A DNA stretch of 64,000 bases from Cryptomeria japonica. Taxonomy: Eukaryota > Streptophyta > Pinopsida > Cupressales > Cupressaceae. A model generated the notes under the pieces. That model was not told the DNA's origin. It worked only from the letters and a program-made list of their open reading frames with translations, and did no database searches. Of the stretch, positions 23,893 to 36,660 are shown piece by piece; within the stretch, counting starts at the first letter, position 1; each line of letters opens with the position of its first letter. The position numbers and the translations under genes were made by a program. The DNA is taken from positions 247,561,218-247,625,217 of the forward strand of contig NC_081406.1 of assembly GCF_030272615.1 (NCBI RefSeq), written 5' to 3'.

Positions 23893-25080
23893 TGTAATAC
23901 CCTAAAAATGCTCACCTAAACCATGGGCCCCTAATCTCAACAACATCACCAAGGTCCTAACCAAAGGCAATTAAATCAACCTTGAGCACCTAATTAATTA
24001 ATTCTTCAATCATTAATGTTACATGGCAAATTAATCACTCAATATTAATTAAATATTTATTTAATTAATTAATCATTCCAAGTAAATCATTTTAATCAAT
24101 TATCCTATTTATTTAATTAAATATCTTAGCATATTTAATTAATAAATAATTTTTCCATTTAAATCACAAAAAGAGGAATTAATCTGCAAAAGAAAGAGTT
24201 AAATTGAAAACAAAAGAAAAGAATTAAATTGAGAGAAGAAATCAAACTTAAGATATTTCTTTTTCTAAAATTGAGATAACTTGAGAAATTTTAGAAAAGC
24301 AATTAAATTGAATTAATCATTTTCTCTAAAAATTAAAAGTCAAAGATTTTCTTAAGGAAAGAGGTTCAGTTGTATTGAAAAGGCTTCTTCTAAATAAAAA
24401 TCTTGAGCTAATTTCATCTCATGTGCATGGAATCACCTAATTTTATCTTGAGTGCATGGAATCAACTAAATTTATCTCCAATGTAAACTCAAACTTAGAA
24501 TTTGAATGCATTCAATCAAGCTATAATTGGAATCTATCTCAAGGTTAACTTAATCTGATCTCTCAATCATTTCAATTAACTTGGATTGTGCTTTTTCTTG
24601 AGCAATCTCAACTGCTCATTGTTAATCGATCTTGACCATTGGTCTCTCTTTTGAGTCTCAATAAATTCACCCCTTCATCTCTCATTCAAGATACCATGGA
24701 GATTTATTGTTATTGTGCAACTTTTGCTCTAGAGTCATTGAAAATATTGTGCTTTGAGATTACTGCATCTTAGTTTAGCTTTTTGCATACTTAGTTTAAT
24801 TATGATTTCTTAATATTCATTCATCTAGCTTAATCTTGAATCCATTTAACTTAATCTTGTGTTCATATAGATTAAATCCTTCATCTTGGTGTAGTCTAGT
24901 CACTGATATTGCTTAGACAAATCTAAGAGCAAGTTTATACTCGCATCTTTTAGAAGGAAGTAGGTCGATTTGTTATGGTTTTTATATTCATGATTATATC
25001 TGTCTAACCATGCACGCAGTGACTTAATTGAAGTGTTGTGTCTTACAACTTGTAGATTTTATGCACTTTTCACACACACA
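23893..25080 (+). repeat. TatB 5' LTR
   Basis: Starts TGTAATACCC and ends CACACACA. It matches 62680-63864 throughout, with scattered substitutions and small indels. It is strongly AT-rich in the first 300 bp (ATTAATTAA and TTTAATTAA runs). The position that reads TATAAA in the 3' LTR reads AATAAA here (about 24660). Confidence 0.95.
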
Positions 25081-25084
25081 TTTT

Positions 25085-25101
25085 TGGCGCCCACTATGGG
25101 G
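25085..25101 (+). other. TatB primer-binding site
   Basis: TGGCGCCCACTATGGGG, four bases after the LTR. TGGCGCC-type sites are common in plant Ty3/gypsy elements; I do not assign the priming tRNA. Confidence 0.85.
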
Positions 25102-27139
25102 TAGAAAACTACAATTTTCTGCCTTGCAGATCAACTCATTTTTATTTTTCATATTTTTTCCATACGGTTACTGCAAAAACTTGTATGAGTTTTCATTGAG
25201 AACAGAATGACAATCTGTAGGTCTCGTACGATTCGTAGTGAATTGTCGTACGACTGGGTGAGAATACTCGTATGATTTTCTAGTTTTTGGTATTAAAGAA
25301 GACTGCAATTTGAGGGTTTTCTGAAAAATAATTGATGGTACTAATGCTAACCCTGGCTTGTTTTCTGTCTTCCTGAGAGATTTTGACAGCCTAAGTAGTT
25401 GTTACAGAATGTTTGTCAAAGAACACGCCTGTCACACAAAAACAATATGACTATCGATTCTTTGTTTTTGCAAGTTGGCTAAGGAGATTCAAGTGAACTT
25501 CGTGTATTCTTTAAATTCATTTTTTTTAGGCACTTAAATTGCTATTTGGTTAATGAAAAAATTTGTCTTTTGTGTTTTAAGAAAAATCTAAGAGGTGGGA
25601 CAATATGCTCTTGTCTGCACAAACAATCAGAAATCTAGACCCTCAAATCTTTTTCTAAGTTTGAGATTTGTGTACCTTTAGTGGGCCTGTCACAGTGCAA
25701 AAAAGTAATCACCCTGTGAGAACGACCCAAGTGAGTAGAGCTGGACCTAAGCATTCCAAATCACTATAATAAATAGGCCTCTGGTAGTTAAAGTCTCAGA
25801 GGATGGGATCATTTGAGTTTTCTCTTTGAGATCTCTCTTATCAGGCATTTTACAGAACCTCGTGGTCTCAATCATGTTTACGTGACTACAACTTGTTTTG
25901 GTACCTTGTCAGGATATATGCCTCAATCATGCTTGCATGAATTCAAGGGGTAATTTTAAATGAAATTACTTACTAAGAACTATAAGATAAAGGCTACTCG
26001 ATTCACCTCCGAAAGGGGGATAATCTTTGTGCAAGAGAGATAGTAACTCTCCCAAGATACTTGCCATTTCATGCCCCCATTAGCATTTGGAGTTGGCTAA
26101 TATGTCGTTGATAATCCATTGCATGAGACTCAACGACCGTATTTTGATTAGCTATTGGGTGTGCACCTAAATCTACAAGCAAAGGTTTTCTTCTCTAAGC
26201 CAACTTCCGTAGGGTTAGCATGTTGTGCTTGAAGTCATTATACATGTTGCATGTTTATTGTGTTTTCATCCTTGAAACTAAAACTGGAGAAAACAATCAA
26301 AAACATCAAAAACTCAGTGCTCAAAGCTCTATCCATGTTAAAAACTAGAATTTATGTAGTCCTCTATCATACAAGTCTATTGTTTTGTCATCTAGCTATA
26401 TATATATACTGTCATACGAGTCTTCTATTTTGTCATCTGGTTATAGACCCATTGTCATACAAGTCTAAAATTATCCTATCAGTTTGTCGTTTGGTCCTAT
26501 AATAATTGTCATCCTGGTCCTTAGAATTGTCGTTTGGTTTGAGTTAAATTGACGTGTGAGTAATCATCATCCTCATTAGTTTGTCGTCTGGAGAACACAA
26601 AACTATCATGTGAGTATAGGCAACAACTCGTACGAGAAACTGTCTATGTCATCTAGGAGCTGCTAAATTATTGTCTGGGTCTAAATACTCTCGTATGAAT
26701 TTTTGATTTTGTCAGTCCAGAAACTTGTTTGTTTGCACACTTTTCTAGATTTGTCATACTTGCCTAATCAATCTACAGTGAGCATATGTTTGGTCTTTTT
26801 CATCCTGAACAGAAAGAATCTTGATAGTGTACCCCTGCCATTGTGTTGCACAATTTTGTTGATCATCTTTCAACTAGTTCAATCAATTACTTATCAAACT
26901 TAAGTTACTTAGATCACATCTTATATAGGATAGATCATTCCTAAAACTAGACTGAGTCTTAGTCACTTCTCTCAAATTAAAATAAGTTACTTAGATCATG
27001 TCTTATACAGGATAGATCATTCCTAAAACCAGACCGAGTCTTAGTCACTTCTCTCTAATCACTACGTTAAACAAACAACTAGCTTCAATTTGATCTTGAC
27101 ATCTGCATCACTTCCAACTCTTGGTCACATTAGTTAGAA
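25102..27139 (+). other. TatB 5' leader with repeated TCATACGAG-like motifs
   Basis: About 2 kb of non-coding leader between PBS and gag. Short motifs of the type TTGTC-R-T-A-C-GAGT recur at about 25222, 25243, 25266, 26367, 26409, 26451, 26482, 26505, 26525, 26580, 26627 and 26690. Some are palindromic (CTCGTACGAG at 26627-26636). A block of about 60 bp (TACTTAGATCA-CTTATA-AGGATAGATC) is duplicated at about 26905-26975 and 26988-27055. No protein is supported here. Confidence 0.6.
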
Positions 27140-28905
27140 ATGCCTATTAAAAAGAGAAGTTCTCACAAGAAATCTACCAAAGGGAAAGGATCATCGTTTT
27201 CATTACAGAATAATCCATTCTTTGTAGAAGACCCCGTGTTTGACAAACCTTCATCATCAAGTATACCAATTTTCAATCAACCCTTATCCCCCACCATGTC
27301 TAGAGAAAGGTGAGAAAGAGAATCTGCTGAACATGATACCTATGACAATATCAACACCCATGCTAATGATAGTGATTCATCATCTAGCGAGTCTGAAGCT
27401 TCTGAACCTATAGAAGTTATTATAAATAGCTGTCAAAATGATAAGGATTTTCGAAAAATGATGAAGATTATCATGGCTAGAGAAAAAGAAGATTAATTTA
27501 TTAGAGCTAGCAAAACAAGGTGTTAAACTTTTGACTGATTATAACATTGAAAAACTTATCACTAAAGAGGAGGATGCACCAATAGCATTGGTAAACAAAC
27601 AAGTGCAAGCGTTACAGACTGAAATCATAGAAATGAAAAACAAGGATAAATCATCTACACAATATTCTTTAGACACAATTTGTATGTTCTCATTTGACAA
27701 GAACCTTTACATGAATCCATTTCGTTCAAGAGTGGAGATTCCTAAGTTTGAAAAATATGATGGTAACACAGATCCTCAAGACCATGTCATAGAATTTTGT
27801 GCTCTATGTATGGATTTCATGCATGAATAAACATATCTCATGTGCCTTTTCTCGAGGAGTTTAGGAGGACAAGATATGGAATGGTTTTCAAGCCTACCTA
27901 TGGGAATTAAATCTTTTGAGGAGTTAATCAAATTGTTTCTCCAACAATACTCCTATAACATTCGTCATCTAGTCACTATGATCGAGCTTTGCAATACCAA
28001 ACAAAAAATAGGAGAACCTTCCCTCACCTTCCTTCAATGTTGGAGAAAGATGTTCTATAGATATTCACGGCCTATTCCACATTCTGAGAAGATGGATATC
28101 TTTGTCAATGATCTGATCCTTGAATTGAAATATAATATTCAAATGTAAGTGTATCCTTCATTCAAAAAAATGGTAGATAGTGCCATTAGAATGGAAGATG
28201 TGCTTATAAAGAAAGGAGATATATCACTTTATAAAGAAACACAACAAGGCTCTAGTTCCAAAGAAAAGAACAAATACTGGAAATACAACAAAGATAACAA
28301 CAAAAATGTTGTTAATGATGGAGTGGTGGATGTTGTTAAACCAAAATCAAAACCCACAGTATTTAATCTAGCTAGCAGGACACAAGCCCTCAAAGAAGCT
28401 GAGAATGTGGTGGAGAAACCTCCTAAGAAATCAAAAGAGTGGTTTAAAGAGAAGCCTTGGCTTTTAAAGCCTAAACACGATTTCACTCTTTGGAAGAATC
28501 ATATGAATTGGCTCTTAAGACTCTATTGGCAAATGATTTGATCACATTTCCCAACAACTCTAGACCATATGATCCAGAAGTTAAACCCAAATGGTGGAGG
28601 GAAAATGAGTACTATGAATATCATCAAAAAAAGGGTCATACAACAAACAACTACATGAAACTCAAACACGAGATACAAGACCTTATCAATGTTGGCAAAA
28701 TATTTGTTGGAAGTCACGCAACCAATGTTGATCATAAAGCTTTTAAAGATCCTTTGCCTGCTTGTGAGCAAGGAGAATCCTCTAAATCTAAAGGAGGTGC
28801 CAAAGTAAATTACACCTACACCAAAAATGATAATTTCATCAACATAATTGAATCTTCACAATCTGAGTATTGCAACGTAATCATAGTCAAAGATAAAAAA
28901 AAATA
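27140..28905 (+). pseudogene. TatB gag
   Basis: Capsid and nucleocapsid precursor. The ATG at 27140 follows the leader and opens a basic, serine-rich N-terminus. A frameshift near 27495 leads to the core (27531 onward) with the retrotransposon gag signature (PKFEKYDG, then the SLGGQDMEWFSSLP and ITSFEEL-like region at about 27860-27930). In-frame stops lie at about 27828 and 28146. A second frameshift near 28485 leads to the C-terminal block. There the knuckle-like stretch YYEYHQKKGHTTNNYMKLK (about 28610-28670) is the non-canonical Cys/His segment seen in Tat-type gags, here with Cys lost. It ends at 28905. Family call firm; inactive. Confidence 0.9.
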
Positions 28906-29385
28906 AAACACAAACTGCAAATGTTGTAACCCACGCTCAAAAAAAGGTTACTCTCAAAGGAGATAGTTCCTCAACTCTTGATCAAACAACATCAAACCTA
29001 CCAACTTATTCAAACAAACAACCAGATAGGATCACATATAAATCTAAACAACTGGCTTCATGATCCTCTCTTGGTTACAACATTGTCAAACAATTGAAAC
29101 GTATTACTACTCAAATCTCCATTTTTGAACATCATAAAATCTCTTCTGCTCATAAAGAGATTCTGGACAAAGATTTTCTCACTACTAATGTCCCTAAAGA
29201 TTTAGATGTAGATCGGTTTCAATCTATGGTGGGTCACCTAAACTTTGCCTCATTACCTCACCTTCTCTAAAGAAGATGAATTCACTGAATCACCCACATA
29301 ACCAACCATTACACATCGAAGCTATGATCCATAAACACAGAGTCAAATGTGTTTTGATAGATGGAGGCACTGGGTTGAATATTTG
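28906..29385 (+). pseudogene. TatB protease, N-terminal part
   Basis: After a poorly conserved linker, the segment at about 29276-29385 reads HNQPLHIEAMIHKHRVKCVL followed by IDGGTGLNIC. This is the aspartic protease active-site region of Tat-type elements (DGG in place of the more common DTG or DSG). The gene is cut here by CopC and continues at 49177. The intervening 28906-29270 has several stops. Confidence 0.82.
29381..29385. repeat. CopC target-site duplication, left (atttg)
   Basis: ATTTG precedes the CopC 5' LTR and recurs at 49172-49176 directly after the 3' LTR. Confidence 0.92.
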
Positions 29386-30606
29386 TGTTGGCCATTTGGT
29401 GGAATTGATTATGTGTTGCATTGATGTTTTGTCATTGATGTCAACACTAGTTGTTTGGATGCTTTACTGACACCCTTTTGGTCCTAGTAGGTTGAGTAGT
29501 TTTTGGTTAACTTGGATCCAACATGATCCAATTGACTTTGGTATAATCTGATGATGGAATTGGCTTGTTCATAATGCTTATACTCATATTTGGTCAGTTG
29601 GTTTTGGTCTAGTGATTGGATGCTATCCTGCTTGCAATGAAGATTGGTTTCTCGTTCCGACGAGGGTTTCACTGGTAGAGATTTTGGTGGAGATATTTGA
29701 TGGATTGCATAATTGGTGTTGGTGCAGCTTCTGATGGAGTTTCATGATGTTTTTGGTGATCATGTTCAAGACTTGGCATTTGGAGATCATTGTTGAAGTG
29801 TATCGACCCATACTTGGTCTCGGTTGATCTAGGTTATAGACCGTCATTAGTGTAACATGTGGATAGGACCTATTATTATATTTCTAGGATGTCTTATGTG
29901 TTGGATATTATTTGTTTGGTCTAAGGCCGACATGGTTTGTAATTATGTAATTGGTTTATTGTCTGGTGGCCGACCTGATTGTTTATGGTTGAGGGTTTAT
30001 ATAAATAATATGTAAGATCTCATTGTAGATCATCAAGGTTATTGTAAGAGGTCATGGTCATGGAATGTAATATACGAATAATGTAATATCATTCAGGAAG
30101 AGGAGTTGGTCGATCATTGGAGATCAAATTGGGTTTGTGTAAGAGGATTTATTCCTTCGGTATTGAGCATAGCCGGAACTGTACTCAGGCATAGGAGATG
30201 CTATCTTTTGCAGTTCAACACTTCTTCGGATTGTAGTGTGGATTTATATGTAGTCAGTGAGGCTCTTTTTGTGACGAGAAGTGTGCTCTAGGCTATTGGG
30301 CTTCCTACAAGTGCAGGCCCCTTCATTGTAATTCACATACTTACTGCAAAAGTATTATCTGACTGTGGGTAGGCTTCCCATCATGGTTTTTCCCTTTACT
30401 GGGTTTTCCACTTACAAATCTTGGTGTTGTGTGGATGGCTTTTATTATGTGATTATTGTTTATGCTTAATTGGTTTATCTTCTATTCTGATATTATTGTT
30501 TTGGGTTCCGGTATTAAATTTTTAAATTGCTAATGCTTCTAGTAATCAGTGACAACTGATTGAGCCCCCCTCTCAGTTGTCTTCCGGTTATCTAAACTGT
30601 CTAACA
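29386..30606 (+). repeat. CopC 5' LTR
   Basis: Starts TGTTGGCCATTTGG and ends GTCTAACA. It pairs over its full length with 47951-49171, with differences of several percent by eye. It includes a TATATAAATAATATG box at about 29997-30011 and the CCCCCCTCTCAGTTG block near the end. Confidence 0.95.
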
Positions 30607-30608
30607 AT

Positions 30609-30620
30609 TGGTATCAGAGC
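30609..30620 (+). other. CopC primer-binding site
   Basis: TGGTATCAGAGC, two bases after the LTR; complementary to initiator tRNA-Met. Confidence 0.92.
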
Positions 30621-30664
30621 TTTTGTCCTCTCTGCAGAAAGCTTAACCACTTGAGGAAGATCCT

Positions 30665-31710
30665 ATGGCGACTAATAGTTCAAGTTCATCTAGCTATTCT
30701 AGAGCTATCTTTCGAAGGGATATACCGAGGCTTGAACGAACAAACTATAGAGTATGGAAGATTCAGATGGAGACTCATTTGAGATGTCTTGACAAGGAGA
30801 TGTGGGAGATCACACAGAATGGTGTTACACCCTATAATCCGAGATCTAGCAATCCTCCTCCGACTAACCTAGATAAGGAACTTGAGAATGACTGTAGAGA
30901 AAGAGAAGCCCTCTAGTGTGTACTTTTTTATCAGCAAATCATGGGATTAACAGACAAATCATCTAGAAAGGTTATTTGGGATAAGTTGCAAACTCTTAAT
31001 GAAGGTGAACCTATAGTGAAGATTTCTAAACTTGATGGTTACCGGGTGAGATATGAAAACCTAAAGATGGAAGAATTCAATGTTGTCGTGGAACTCTGAG
31101 CAAAGATGAAATTGTTTCTAATGTCCTGAGAGCCCTACCACCAACTTACAAAATGAAGGATACTGTTATTAATGAGTTGAGAACAATAGCTAATACATCT
31201 GTCAACAAAGATACTTTGGCTGGGAAACTATCTGCCTTTGAGCTTGAGGAATTTGGACCTTCTGGAGCTATGAAGACTGAACCTTCTTTTCATGCATATA
31301 CATCTACAATTGGTAAGCAAGATTGAAAATCTTTATATGCAAAAGAATTAGAAGATATGAAGAGAGAAGATGATGAGTTTGAGAAACTTGAAGTACTATT
31401 TGCTAGAAGAGTACCAAAAGGACCAGTAGGAAGTAAGTATGAAGGAAAATCACCTTTTAAATGATTTGCATGGAATAAGATTGGTCATTTTGCATCTCGA
31501 TGTCCTGAAAGAAATTCAAGATTTGAAGAAAGAGTTAAAAGATTATTTAAGCCTAACCCTAGATATCAGAACAAGTATAGATTCAAGAAAAATAGAGACA
31601 AATAATGCTACATAGCTAATGAGGAAGGCATTACTGATTGAGATGTTGAACCGACAGAATACTCTACTAGTGGATCCGATAAGGAATGGGTATTCTTGGC
31701 TATCTAGGAA
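30665..31710 (+). pseudogene. CopC gag
   Basis: Copia gag. The ATG at 30665 lies 45 bases after the PBS. The N-terminal block includes RTNYRVWKIQMETHLRCLD, typical of the family. Stops and frameshifts follow from about 30914 and 31097. The zinc knuckle region at about 31462-31505 keeps NKIGHFASRC but has lost the first two Cys codons (one is a stop, one is Trp), so RNA binding would be destroyed. Confidence 0.88.
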
Positions 31711-31722
31711 GATGATCCGACA

Positions 31723-33644
31723 GTGGAAGAGATTGTACCTAAGGAGAAGGCACTTGCTGCTAAAATTGAGGACAAGTATGAATGGGTAATTGATAGTGGT
31801 TGTTCACATCATATGAATACAGATAAAGGGAAGTTTTTGTCTTTGCAAGAATTTGATGGTGGACTAGTTGGATTTGGAGATGACAAGGCATGTATGATCA
31901 AGGGAAAAGGAACTATATCATTGGATGGTAAGAAAAATAATGACAATGTTTATTATGTTGAAGGTTTGAAGCATAATCTTTTGAGTGTAGGAGGATTGGT
32001 AGATAAGGGATTTCAATTATAGTTCAAGGATGGAAAATGCAAAATCATTAATAGATTTGGCTTGGAGATTGCAATCGGTACATAGACAAAAGGTAACATA
32101 TTTCATTTGAACTCTGGTGAGAAGACATTTTTGATTACACAGATTGATGAGAGTTGGTTATGGTATAAAAGGTTGTGTCATGTGAATTTTGATTTCATTG
32201 TGAAGATCAATTCAACTAAGGCTGTTAAAGATATACCTAATATTATGAAGCCCTATTATCTAGTAAGTAAAGAATGTCAAATGGGTAAACAAGTCATAAC
32301 CTCTTTTAGGAGCATACAAGATAAATCAAATAATGTTCTTGATCTTATTAATACTGATTTGTGTGGCCCTACTAGAGTTTAACATTTTCATGGTGATAGA
32401 TATTTCATGCTAATCATTGATGATTATTCTAGAATGAGTGGGTTACCTTTTTGAGAGAAAAATCTGAAGCATTTGAAAAGTTTAAAATCTTTAAGACTAA
32501 AGGGGAAACTGAGACAAGATTAAATATTAAATGTTTGAGATCAGATCATGGTGGAGAATTCACATCCTGTGAGTTTAATAACTTTTGTGACAAGCATGGT
32601 ATAAGAAGGCAATTTTCTGCTCCACGGACACCTCAGCATAATGGATTTGTGGAAAGGAAAAACATAACTATCTTGGATGTTTGTAGAACAACGATGATGG
32701 AAGCTAATATACCTCATATCTTTTGGAGAGAAGAAGTTAGTACAACTGTTTACACATTCAATAGAGTACATATCAAAGGAGAAACCAGTAAGACACCTTA
32801 TGAATTATGGTTTGGCAATACACCTACAGTTAAGTATTTTAGTATTTTTTGGTAGTAAATGTGATGAAGGTATATTTCTTGGTTATTCTAATGAAAGCAA
32901 AGCATATAGATGTTATAACAAGAGATTGCAGAGAATTGTGAAGAGTGCTAATGTCAAAGTAGATGAGCTTAGAAAAAGTCAAATCGGAGTTTATGAGAAG
33001 GAACAGACAGTGGAAATGATTATATCTGAACTAGTAGCACCTTTACCAGAACAGAGAGTTGAACCAATTACTCTTGAAACATCAGAGAATTCTACAGTAA
33101 CTGAAGAATAGGGAAGAGGAACAGAGAGTCAGAAGACTCCTAGGTATGTGAGATTGAATCATTCTGAAGATCAAACCATTGGGATAAGAGCAATGGAGTG
33201 ATGACAAGAAGAAGATTGGCGACTAACGAGGTATATTTAATTTCAAAAGCTTAATTGGTATCAGTAATTGAGGCATGTAAAGATGAATTTTGGTTAAAAG
33301 CTATGGAACAAGAATTAGATCAGATTGAGAAAAATAACACATGGACTTTGGTTCCCCGGCCTAAAAATACAAATTTTATTGGAACTAAATAGGTTTTTAG
33401 GAATAAATTGAATGAGGATGGTCAAGTCATACGGAATGAGGCTAGATTGGTTTGTAAAGGATATTCTCAGAAGGAAGGAATTGATTATGGAGAAACTTTT
33501 GCACCGGTAGCTAGGATTGAAGATGTAAGATTATTTATTTCCTATGCTACTTATAAAAACTACAAGGTTTATCAGATATATGTTAAATGTTCATTCTTGA
33601 ATGGGGATCTTGATGAGGAAGTTTATATTGAGCAACCTGATGGT
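31723..33644 (+). pseudogene. CopC pol: protease, integrase and N-terminal RT
   Basis: Copia pol in its normal order. Protease: EWVIDSGCSHHM (about 31780). GAG-pre-integrase: WLWYKRLCHVNFD then KECQMGK (about 32155-32290). Integrase core: DLCGPTR (about 32360), DHGGEF (about 32545), HNGFVERKN (about 32638). Then the GSKCDEGIFLGYS block, an acidic linker with RYVRLNHSED, and the RT start ([45 protein letters not shown]). Several stops and frame changes occur (about 32022, 32380, 32440, 32850, 33110, 33390). It is cut by CopD at 33645 and continues at 47263. Confidence 0.92.
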
Positions 33645-33649
33645 TTTTC
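33645..33649. repeat. CopD target-site duplication, left (ttttc)
   Basis: TTTTC precedes the CopD 5' LTR and recurs at 47258-47262. Confidence 0.85.
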
Positions 33650-34282
33650 TGTTGCCATCTGCATGAAGAGTGCATTAATGATATGTTATGTTATCATTGA
33701 TGTCAATTAAGAGGTAATGATATTGTTGATATTGTTGTAATCATGTTTTGTAAATGATAGGAAGAATTTGTGGAGTGAATTGGTATTTCTATGTATTGGA
33801 GAGTTGAACCGGTAAACCCTACCTGTTTATTTGGTAATCCCTAATCGGTTAAGTTTGGTGAATTGGTTATATTGGTTTATGATTTGATGATGAGCGGTAA
33901 TGATTATGATACATATGATTATTGTATGAAAAGAATTTCAAAGCGATTTTGGCATGTTGATGAAATGGTTTTTGTCTAGGGAATGAGAAAGTATATTGCA
34001 TGTAATGCAAAGTGCATGATGAGTTACTGAGTTCGATGAAGCGGTGATCAAGGAGCAGTCAAGGTTTTCTTGATTGATGTGTAGAGATTGCTATGTAATC
34101 CAATGGTCATACTTGAACTGACTTGTTTGTAATCTCTGTTAGAGAATTAGGTTTTTGTTGTGTTACCAACCTATTTGATTTCTTTATAAGGTCGATGAGT
34201 TCTTTAGTTTCAGATTTGGCAACATTTTAGTTGAGTGTGTGCTTGCCGAACCGGATGATGTATCTATAGTTTGAGTAAAGGT
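33650..34282 (+). repeat. CopD 5' LTR, first part
   Basis: Starts TGTTGCCATCTGCATG and matches the first 630 bp of the CopE LTR. It is interrupted by CopE at the site AAGGT (34278-34282) and continues at 41518. Confidence 0.92.
34278..34282. repeat. CopE target-site duplication, left (aaggt)
   Basis: AAGGT precedes the CopE 5' LTR and recurs at 41513-41517 after the CopE 3' LTR. Confidence 0.9.
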
Positions 34283-35640
34283 TGTTGGCATTTGCATGAA
34301 GATTGCATTAATGATATGTTATGTTGTCATTAATGTCAATAAACTGGTAATGATATTTTTGATATTATTTTGTTACTGTAATTGGTAGGAAGAATTTGTG
34401 GAGCGAACCGGTAATTGATGTAAACCTTATTTATTGTTGTAACCGGCAAACCCTACCTATTGTTTTTGATAAATCCTAATCGATTAAGTTTGGTGAATTG
34501 GTTATATTGGTTTATGATCGGATGATGAGCGGTAATGATGATGACACACATGATTATTGTATGAAGACAATTCCAAGGGATTTTGGCAAGTTGTTGTAAC
34601 GGTTTTTATCTAGGGAATGAGCAAATGTATTGCATCTAATGCTAAGCGCGTGATGAGTTACTAAGTTCAATGAAGTGGTGATCAAGGAATGATCAATGTT
34701 TTCTTGATTGATGTGCAGAGATTGCTATGTAATCCAACGGTCATACTTGAACGAAATTTGTTTGTAATCTTGATGAGAATTAGGTTTTCGTTGTGTTACC
34801 AGCCTTATTGATTTGTATTTAAGGTCGATGAAGTTGTTTAGTTTTACAAAGTTGGCAAAGAGATAGACACAATTCAATTGAGTGTGTGGTTGCCAAACCA
34901 GATGATGTATTCACAGTTTGAGTAAATGCAAATAGGAGCATGAAATGGATCTGATCAAGCAAGTGTAGTGCTATTCGGACAAATAAGAAAACTCTTGTTG
35001 TTTTCTAACAATTATAGCAGAATTGAAATCCCCTAATCGGGTAAGCTCTAACAAGCTTGGTGCTATTCAAATCCTCTAACAAGGTGGTCCATTAGATTGG
35101 ATTTTCAGATCCTCTATCGAGATTACTCCTTACAAGGTATTGCTTCTAACAAGGCATTTTTAGTCAATACTTTAACCAAGTGATTCCTAACACGATCAGT
35201 TCTTAACATGACTTTTTGTAAAGCTTTAAAAGGCTAGGCTCCTAAGAGGGCGAACTTCAAAAGAGTTTAGATAGTTATCTTGTGAGTCTCATCTCACTGT
35301 GGTTTTTACCTATTCTGGTTTCCACGTCAAAAATATTTGTGTCAAGTAGTGAATGTTTTTGTTGTTATGTTTTCATGGTTGATTTACTTAACTACTTAAC
35401 TATTTTGATAAGTCATGATAACCGGAAGCATTGAGAAATGAAGAAGTTGTTTACTATTAATTTGTTGTAATAGACAACCGGTTTATCTTATGAGTTCTTA
35501 TCTTGACAAAGGTATTATATTTTTAGTTCTATGTTTACTTTGAGAGATTGATTAGTGAAGTTTGTATCAGTTTTTCTATCTACTGATTCACCCCCCGTCT
35601 TAGTAGTTGCCCAAATAATTATTCTTTCATCATACCATCA
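34283..35640 (+). repeat. CopE 5' LTR
   Basis: Starts TGTTGGCATTTGCATG and ends CATCATACCATCA, with the CACCCCCCGTCTTAGTAG block about 55 bp before the end. It pairs with 40150-41512. Confidence 0.95.
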
Positions 35641-35642
35641 AT

Positions 35643-35654
35643 TGGTATCAGAGC
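35643..35654 (+). other. CopE primer-binding site
   Basis: TGGTATCAGAGC two bases after the LTR; initiator tRNA-Met type. Confidence 0.93.
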
Positions 35655-35709
35655 ATTAGAGGTCCTCTAAGGTCTAAGCCTAACATCTTGAGGTAAATAT
35701 CTATAGATC

Positions 35710-36660
35710 ATGAACAAGAAGGAAGGTCTGAAGTTTAATAGAGAGAACAAGAGGATATGGAGTGATAATGAAAACTTATATCAAGATTTTGGGAAGTCAG
35801 TATTGGGAACATGTTGATACTAAGTATGTTGCACCTACTGGGATATTGACTAATGATCAGAAGAAAGAGAAACAAGAAAATCATCAAGCATTGGAGGCTA
35901 TTATCAATTCTTTGTCTGATGCAGAGTATGTAGATGTTCATGGTCTTGAAACTGCATATGAGGTATGTAAAAAACTTGAAGAGATTTATAGCGGTCATGA
36001 ACATGTTAAGATTTATAAAGAGGAGAGTCTAAGAGGAAAATTTGATGACTTGCGAATGACTGAAGGTGAGAATATCCAGTAGTATGGTCAAAGGATAAAA
36101 GAGATAGTTGGTGAAATTAAGAGTGCAGGAGGTAAAGTGGTAGATTCCATAGTGATTAGTAAGGTATTGAGAACCCTGCTACTGGTCTACGCTATCCAAG
36201 TTGCATCTATTCAGGAGCTGAAGTCCATTGACAAAACTAAGGTAACCCTTGACTCCATCATTGGCAAGCTTACTTCTTTTGAATTAAATGGTTATGATGG
36301 TAGTGTATAGAAATTTGAGTCTGTATTTAGAGCTTCTATTTCTAACCCATCTATGAGGAAAAGTAGAGATGCCAGTCACGGTTATGAATACAGATCCAGT
36401 AGAGAAGCTAATGATGAAGACAATTTAGTTGAGCTTGAAGCATTGTTGGCCAAGAGGTTGCCTAGAGGTACAGGTAAATATAGAGGTAAATTACCTTTGA
36501 AATGTTTTGTATGCAACAAGATTGGACACATTGTTGCTAATTGTACTAATGGTGATAATGAGCACAAATGAGAGAAATTTAAGAAGTACAAGGGTAAAGG
36601 CAAAATAGATTGTCTTATTGCTATTGATGGTGGTATCACTGATGAGGAATCTAATGGTGA
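35710..36660 (+). pseudogene. CopE gag
   Basis: Copia gag, starting at the ATG at 35710 (MNKKEGLKFNREN). A one-base loss near 35760, compared with CopD, shifts the frame to the one open from 35762. A TAG at 36080-36082 is shared with CopD. The core continues to a zinc knuckle CFVCNKIGHIVANC at about 36506-36547, followed by a stop at about 36569. Both copies keep the conserved basic stretch RKSRDASHGYE before the knuckle. Confidence 0.88.

Noticed and set aside
29386-30606. LTR frames such as 30106-30291, also seen at 48671-48937
   Set aside because: The frame recurs only because the LTR is present twice; it has no start context or domain of a known protein.
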